Assembly: GCA_964588415.1 (NCBI GenBank)
Contig: CAZPPK010000131.1
Location: forward strand, 1 to 8,404
Direction: 5' to 3'
Source of the DNA: Sulfidibacterium sp964588415
Lineage (GTDB): Bacteria > Bacteroidota > Bacteroidia > Bacteroidales > F082
Length of the DNA: 8,404 nucleotides
The notes beneath the pieces were generated by a model. It was not told the origin of the DNA, did no database searches, and saw only the letters and a list, made by a program, of their open reading frames with translations. This document shows, one piece after another, positions 5,420 through 8,404 of this stretch; position 1 is the stretch's first letter, and the number at the start of each line of letters is the position of its first letter. The position numbers and the translations under genes were made by a program.

Positions 5420-6670
5420 ATGAAAAAGATTTTTAACACTTTACTCATTATGGTTCTGTTACCAACCATAAGTGTCTTTGCGCAAAGTAAAGACAAGGCG
5501 GTATTCGTAAACCATGAGCCGGGTTACTATGGAGATGTAATAATGAAGTCCATCCATGCCTACGATGCTTTACAAAATCCTAAAGAACAGAACAAGGTTT
5601 TCCAGATGGATCAATCAGGGATGAAACTGCCTAACAAAGTTGCCGATTACAAAGCGCACGATTATTGGCATTTTCCGCCTATCTCACAGGGAAATACCGG
5701 TACTTGCTGGTGCTTCTCGACCACTTCCTTTTTTGAATCGGAAGAACACCGTCTTTATAATAAAGATGTGAAAATTTCAGAAATGTTTACCGTTTACTGG
5801 GAATACGTGGAAAAAGTGAGCCGCTTTGTGGAAATGCATGGAAATTCCAAAGTGGATGAAGGTTCTGAATCTAACGCTGTTCCACGTATTTATAAAAAAT
5901 ACGGATGTGTGCCGGAATCGGTTTATAATGGATTGCTGCCGGGGCAGAAATTTTACGATCATTCCAAACTGATTACAGAATTAAAGAATTATCTGACCCA
6001 TGTGAAAGCTTCTGATGACTGGAATAAGGCTGAAGTTCTTGCCACCACCAAATCAATTTTGGATCATTATATGGGAATACCGCCAACCGAATTTGAATAT
6101 AAAGGTGTGCAATATAATCCAAAATCGTTTTTCAAAAGTTTGAAACTAAATATGGACGATTATGTCGATGTATTGTCTTATTCACAAAAGCCTTTTTGGC
6201 AACAGGTTGAATATCAGGTTCCAGACAACTGGTGGCATAACAAGGATTATTACAATGTCCCATTGAAAGTTTATATGGATATTTTGAACCATGCCATCGA
6301 AAATGGCTATACGATTGCCATTGGGGGCGATGTATCTGAAGCCGGATTTTCCAGAAAAACCAATGTTGCGCTGATTCCTGATTTTGATATTCCTGCAAGC
6401 TATATTAATGATGCAGCACGTCAGTTTAGGTTCTCCAACGGAACGACCACTGATGACCACGGTATGCACATGGTGGGTTATTTGAAAGATAAGAACGGGA
6501 AAATCTGGTATCTCATCAAAGATTCCAGTTCAGGATCCCGCAATCTCGACCCGAAAAGTTCCGAATTTGGTTACTATTTCTTCAGTGAGCCATATGTGGA
6601 ACTGAAAATGATGGATTTAATGGTCAATAAAGATGCTTTGAAACCATACCTGAAAAAGTTCAAAAAATAA
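5420..6670 (+). CDS. Secreted C1 family cysteine peptidase (papain / bleomycin hydrolase-like)
   Basis: A 416-residue exported cysteine peptidase. A clear Sec signal peptide ends in VFA-QSK with cleavage expected after Ala21. The active-site segment is QGNTGTCWCFS (90-100), with Gln90 for the oxyanion hole and Cys96 as nucleophile. The catalytic His is probably His347 in DDHGMHMVGY, aligning with the HAV-VGY motif of papains. The third residue, usually Asn in KNSWG, is Asp368 in IKDSSSGSR. The long insert between Cys and His fits the C1B/bleomycin-hydrolase branch rather than classical papain. No lipobox or C-terminal sorting domain is visible, so a periplasmic location is likely. It stands alone, with a promoter candidate upstream and a strong terminator seven bases after the stop. 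The family assignment is firm; the substrate is unknown. Confidence 0.9.
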   Translation: MKKIFNTLLIMVLLPTISVFAQSKDKAVFVNHEPGYYGDVIMKSIHAYDALQNPKEQNKVFQMDQSGMKLPNKVADYKAHDYWHFPPISQGNTGTCWCFSTTSFFESEEHRLYNKDVKISEMFTVYWEYVEKVSRFVEMHGNSKVDEGSESNAVPRIYKKYGCVPESVYNGLLPGQKFYDHSKLITELKNYLTHVKASDDWNKAEVLATTKSILDHYMGIPPTEFEYKGVQYNPKSFFKSLKLNMDDYVDVLSYSQKPFWQQVEYQVPDNWWHNKDYYNVPLKVYMDILNHAIENGYTIAIGGDVSEAGFSRKTNVALIPDFDIPASYINDAARQFRFSNGTTTDDHGMHMVGYLKDKNGKIWYLIKDSSSGSRNLDPKSSEFGYYFFSEPYVELKMMDLMVNKDALKPYLKKFKK

Positions 6671-6676
6671 TTGAAA

Positions 6677-6723
6677 CTTAACAAAAAATGGGGCTTCCAT
6701 ACGAAGCCCCATTTTTTGTTAAG
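6677..6723. terminator. Strong bidirectional intrinsic terminator
   Basis: A perfect 21-bp inverted repeat (6677-6697 with 6703-6723) with a 5-base loop CATAC. The core stem is GGGGCTTC/GAAGCCCC, flanked by A6 on the left and T6 on the right, so it can terminate from either side. It begins seven bases after the peptidase stop codon. Confidence 0.92.
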
Positions 6724-7003
6724 TCAGATTAAAATGTAATGTTCCTGATATATATTTGTCAGAAATATATGATGATTTGTGATGATAAAAAAGTGAATAA
6801 CTTGATCCTATCGAAAATCAACTTTTTTATAGTTAAAATGTAGGGATTTCGTTGTTTTTATACTCATAATATTCTGAAATACAGCGATTATAAAGTTTTT
6901 GGATGTTTTCTGAAAAATTAAATTAGATTTGCTAAAAATTCTTAACAGGAATTACTTGACATTTATTTTTTTTCTATCATTGTAAAAAAAGTAACAATAG
7001 TTC
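6724..7003. other. AT-rich intergenic region without a gene
   Basis: No credible coding sequence on either strand. It holds a perfect 10-bp inverted repeat, ATAAAAAAGT (6785-6794) with ACTTTTTTAT (6821-6830), enclosing a smaller TGAT/ATCA pair; this could be a weak hairpin or a protein-binding site. A promoter candidate for the downstream reductase is listed separately. Confidence 0.5.
6956..6982 (+). promoter_or_regulatory. Candidate promoter for the SDR gene
   Basis: TATCATTG (6975-6982) is one base off TAnnTTTG, and TTGACA (6956-6961) lies upstream. The distance is shorter than the usual 19-21 bases for Bacteroidota, so this is tentative. The ATG would follow the start site by about 15 bases. 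Confidence 0.3.
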
Positions 7004-7810
7004 ATGAGGGGAAAGACTGTTATCATTACGGGTGCCAGTTCTGGAATTGGAAGGGCGTTGTCTTATGAGTTTGCAGCCCGGGGTTCAAAAATCGTAATTG
7101 GTGCACGAAACACTGACCGGCTGAAAGAAATTGCTGAAGATATCAAACAGCAGGGTGGGGAAGTTGTATATACGGAAACCGATGTTACGGTTGAAGGGGA
7201 TTGTAAAAATCTGATTGATTTAGCTATAGAAAATTTCGGACAGATTGATGTTTTGATCAATAATGCCGGAATTTCAATGAGGGCTTTATTCAATGATGCT
7301 GATGTAGCGGTTATCAAAAAAGTTATGGACGTAAATTTCTTTGGAACGGTTTATTGTACTAAAAGCGCCTTGCCTTATTTATTAAAAAGTAAGGGAAGTG
7401 TTGTGGCGGTTTCTTCCGTTGCAGGAATAAAAGGGCTCCCGGGAAGGACAGGCTATTCGGCGTCAAAATTTGCAATTCATGGTTTTATGGAGAGCCTGCG
7501 CATCGAAAATCTGAAAACAGGTCTTCATGTTCTGATGGCTTATCCTGGATTTACCGCTTCCAATATCAGGAATACCGCTTTAGTTGCCGATGGAAAAGAG
7601 CAGGGGGCATCGCCTTTGAACGAAGAAAAGATCATGTCATCAGAAGAAGTTGCCAAACATATCTATAATGCCGTGAAAAACAAAAAATCTTCCATGGTTC
7701 TCACAGCACAAGGAAAGTTGACCGTTTTTCTGAGCAAGTTTTTTTCTTCATTTCTGGATAAAATGGTCTTTAATCATATGGCGAAAGAACCTGATTCGCC
7801 GTTTAAATAA
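7004..7810 (+). CDS. Short-chain dehydrogenase/reductase (SDR family)
   Basis: A classical cytosolic SDR of 268 residues that uses NAD(P)H to reduce or oxidise a carbonyl/hydroxyl group; the substrate cannot be told from sequence. The Rossmann glycine motif is TGASSGIG (9-16), with Arg35 after the second strand (GARN) hinting at NADP preference. Asp60 of TDV contacts the adenine, NNAG is at 86-89, and the catalytic tetrad is Asn111 (DVNFFG), Ser138 (VSSVAG), Tyr151 and Lys155 (YSASK). PGFTASNIR (181-189) follows in the substrate loop. The C-terminal tail of about 40 residues with FLSKFFSSFLDKMVFNHM resembles the DHRS7-like subgroup and may lie on a membrane or dimer surface. All key residues are present. 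ATG 7004 sits directly at the expected family start. The acidic protein follows after 53 bp, probably in one transcript. Confidence 0.93.
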   Translation: MRGKTVIITGASSGIGRALSYEFAARGSKIVIGARNTDRLKEIAEDIKQQGGEVVYTETDVTVEGDCKNLIDLAIENFGQIDVLINNAGISMRALFNDADVAVIKKVMDVNFFGTVYCTKSALPYLLKSKGSVVAVSSVAGIKGLPGRTGYSASKFAIHGFMESLRIENLKTGLHVLMAYPGFTASNIRNTALVADGKEQGASPLNEEKIMSSEEVAKHIYNAVKNKKSSMVLTAQGKLTVFLSKFFSSFLDKMVFNHMAKEPDSPFK

Positions 7811-7863
7811 ATAATCGAAAATTGATTTTTACAATATTATATAACCAAAATATTCAATAAAAA

Positions 7864-8325
7864 ATGATTAGTTCGTATGAAATCATCCCTAAAATTGGTT
7901 TGGGAGATTTAAAATTTGGAATGGACATGGAAAAGGTCGTTTCCGAATTGGGTGAACCAGAAGAAGTTGACAACTTTGAAAGCGAGGAAGAAATGAATGC
8001 CGTGCTTCTGCATTACTGGGAAAGGGGAGTGTCTGTGTTTTTTGAAGGACATACGCGCCAGGTAGTGGCCGGAATTGAAACAGATTACCCTGATTCTAAG
8101 CTTTTTGGGGAACGTGTTATTGATATGTCTGAAGAAGAAGTGATTGGTCTGATGAAACGCAATGGCTTTCAGGATTTTGATAAAGAAACGGAAGATGGCG
8201 AGTTACGCTTATCTTACGAAGAAGAAATGATCGACTTCTATCTGAAAAATGGAAAGGTTGCCTTTGTCAATTGGGATGTGATTGTGGATGAAGACGGCAA
8301 TCTCGCTGAAACACTTTCTTCCTAA
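7864..8325 (+). CDS. Acidic hypothetical protein, 153 residues
   Basis: I do not recognise a named family. It has no signal peptide or membrane segment, so it is probably cytosolic. The N-terminus shows a pattern found in several small uncharacterised bacterial proteins: a short strand, then GLGDLKFGMDMEKVVSELGE (12-31), reading G-x-G-x-L-x-F-G-M followed by a helix and L-G-x-P. Similar wording recurs around 84-101 (RVIDMSEEEVIGLMKRNG), which suggests two related alpha/beta repeats. It is rich in Glu and Asp, with patches such as ESEEEM and SYEEEM, so its pI should be low. ATG 7864 follows an AT-rich leader without a strong Shine-Dalgarno, normal for Bacteroidota. It lies 53 bp behind the SDR gene and both look intact. 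A link in function is not shown by the sequence. Confidence 0.8.
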   Translation: MISSYEIIPKIGLGDLKFGMDMEKVVSELGEPEEVDNFESEEEMNAVLLHYWERGVSVFFEGHTRQVVAGIETDYPDSKLFGERVIDMSEEEVIGLMKRNGFQDFDKETEDGELRLSYEEEMIDFYLKNGKVAFVNWDVIVDEDGNLAETLSS

Positions 8326-8337
8326 ACTATTGGACAA

Positions 8338-8379
8338 TACATTTTATTGATCTTTTTGTTGTTGATGAATCAAAATGTA
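8338..8379. terminator. Weak inverted repeat after the last gene, possible terminator
   Basis: TACATTTT (8338-8345) pairs with AAAATGTA (8372-8379) around a 26-base spacer, 13 bases after the stop codon. The stem is AT-rich and there is no clear T-run after it, so this is a weak candidate only. Confidence 0.25.
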
Positions 8380-8404
8380 CTTTAAGATGTTTTGACTAAT
8401 TCTT

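Overview
The window most likely comes from a member of the Bacteroidota, probably a Bacteroidales/Marinilabiliales-type genome. The clues are low GC outside the first 1.5 kb, signal peptides that end in an Ala-Gln junction (the C1 peptidase and a broken secreted protein), promoter candidates of the TAnnTTTG type, a GxxExxY-family gene and clusters of small GC-rich hairpins between genes. This placement is inferred from these traits, not from a database match.

The left two thirds (1-5400) look like accessory or decaying DNA. From the left edge, on the minus strand: a dynamin-like GTPase with a C-terminal CPVC...CPLH domain whose 3' end runs in frame into a hairpin repeat and off the window; a PIF1-type DNA helicase split by a frameshift at a run of nine A; a complete CysQ/inositol-monophosphatase-like gene that has lost most of its metal-binding residues; and an N-terminal fragment of a HyfC/NuoH-type membrane subunit. 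A truncated GxxExxY gene (plus) then meets, tail to tail, a truncated secreted-protein gene (minus) with a stop codon right at its signal-peptide cleavage site. From 5080 to 5320 is a cluster of REP-like palindromes; related sequence also lies at 1-75 and, degenerately, near 3955-3980.

The right third (5400-8404) looks ordinary and intact, all on the plus strand. It has a secreted C1 (papain/bleomycin hydrolase-like) cysteine peptidase followed by a perfect 21-bp bidirectional terminator, a short-chain dehydrogenase/reductase, and a small acidic protein of unknown function that is probably co-transcribed with the reductase.

I see no CRISPR array, tRNA, rRNA, transposase or obvious defence system. 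The points most worth a second look are the CysQ-like gene with an intact frame but a missing active site, the GTPase that reads into a repeat and differs in base composition, and the clustering of broken genes with hairpin repeats.
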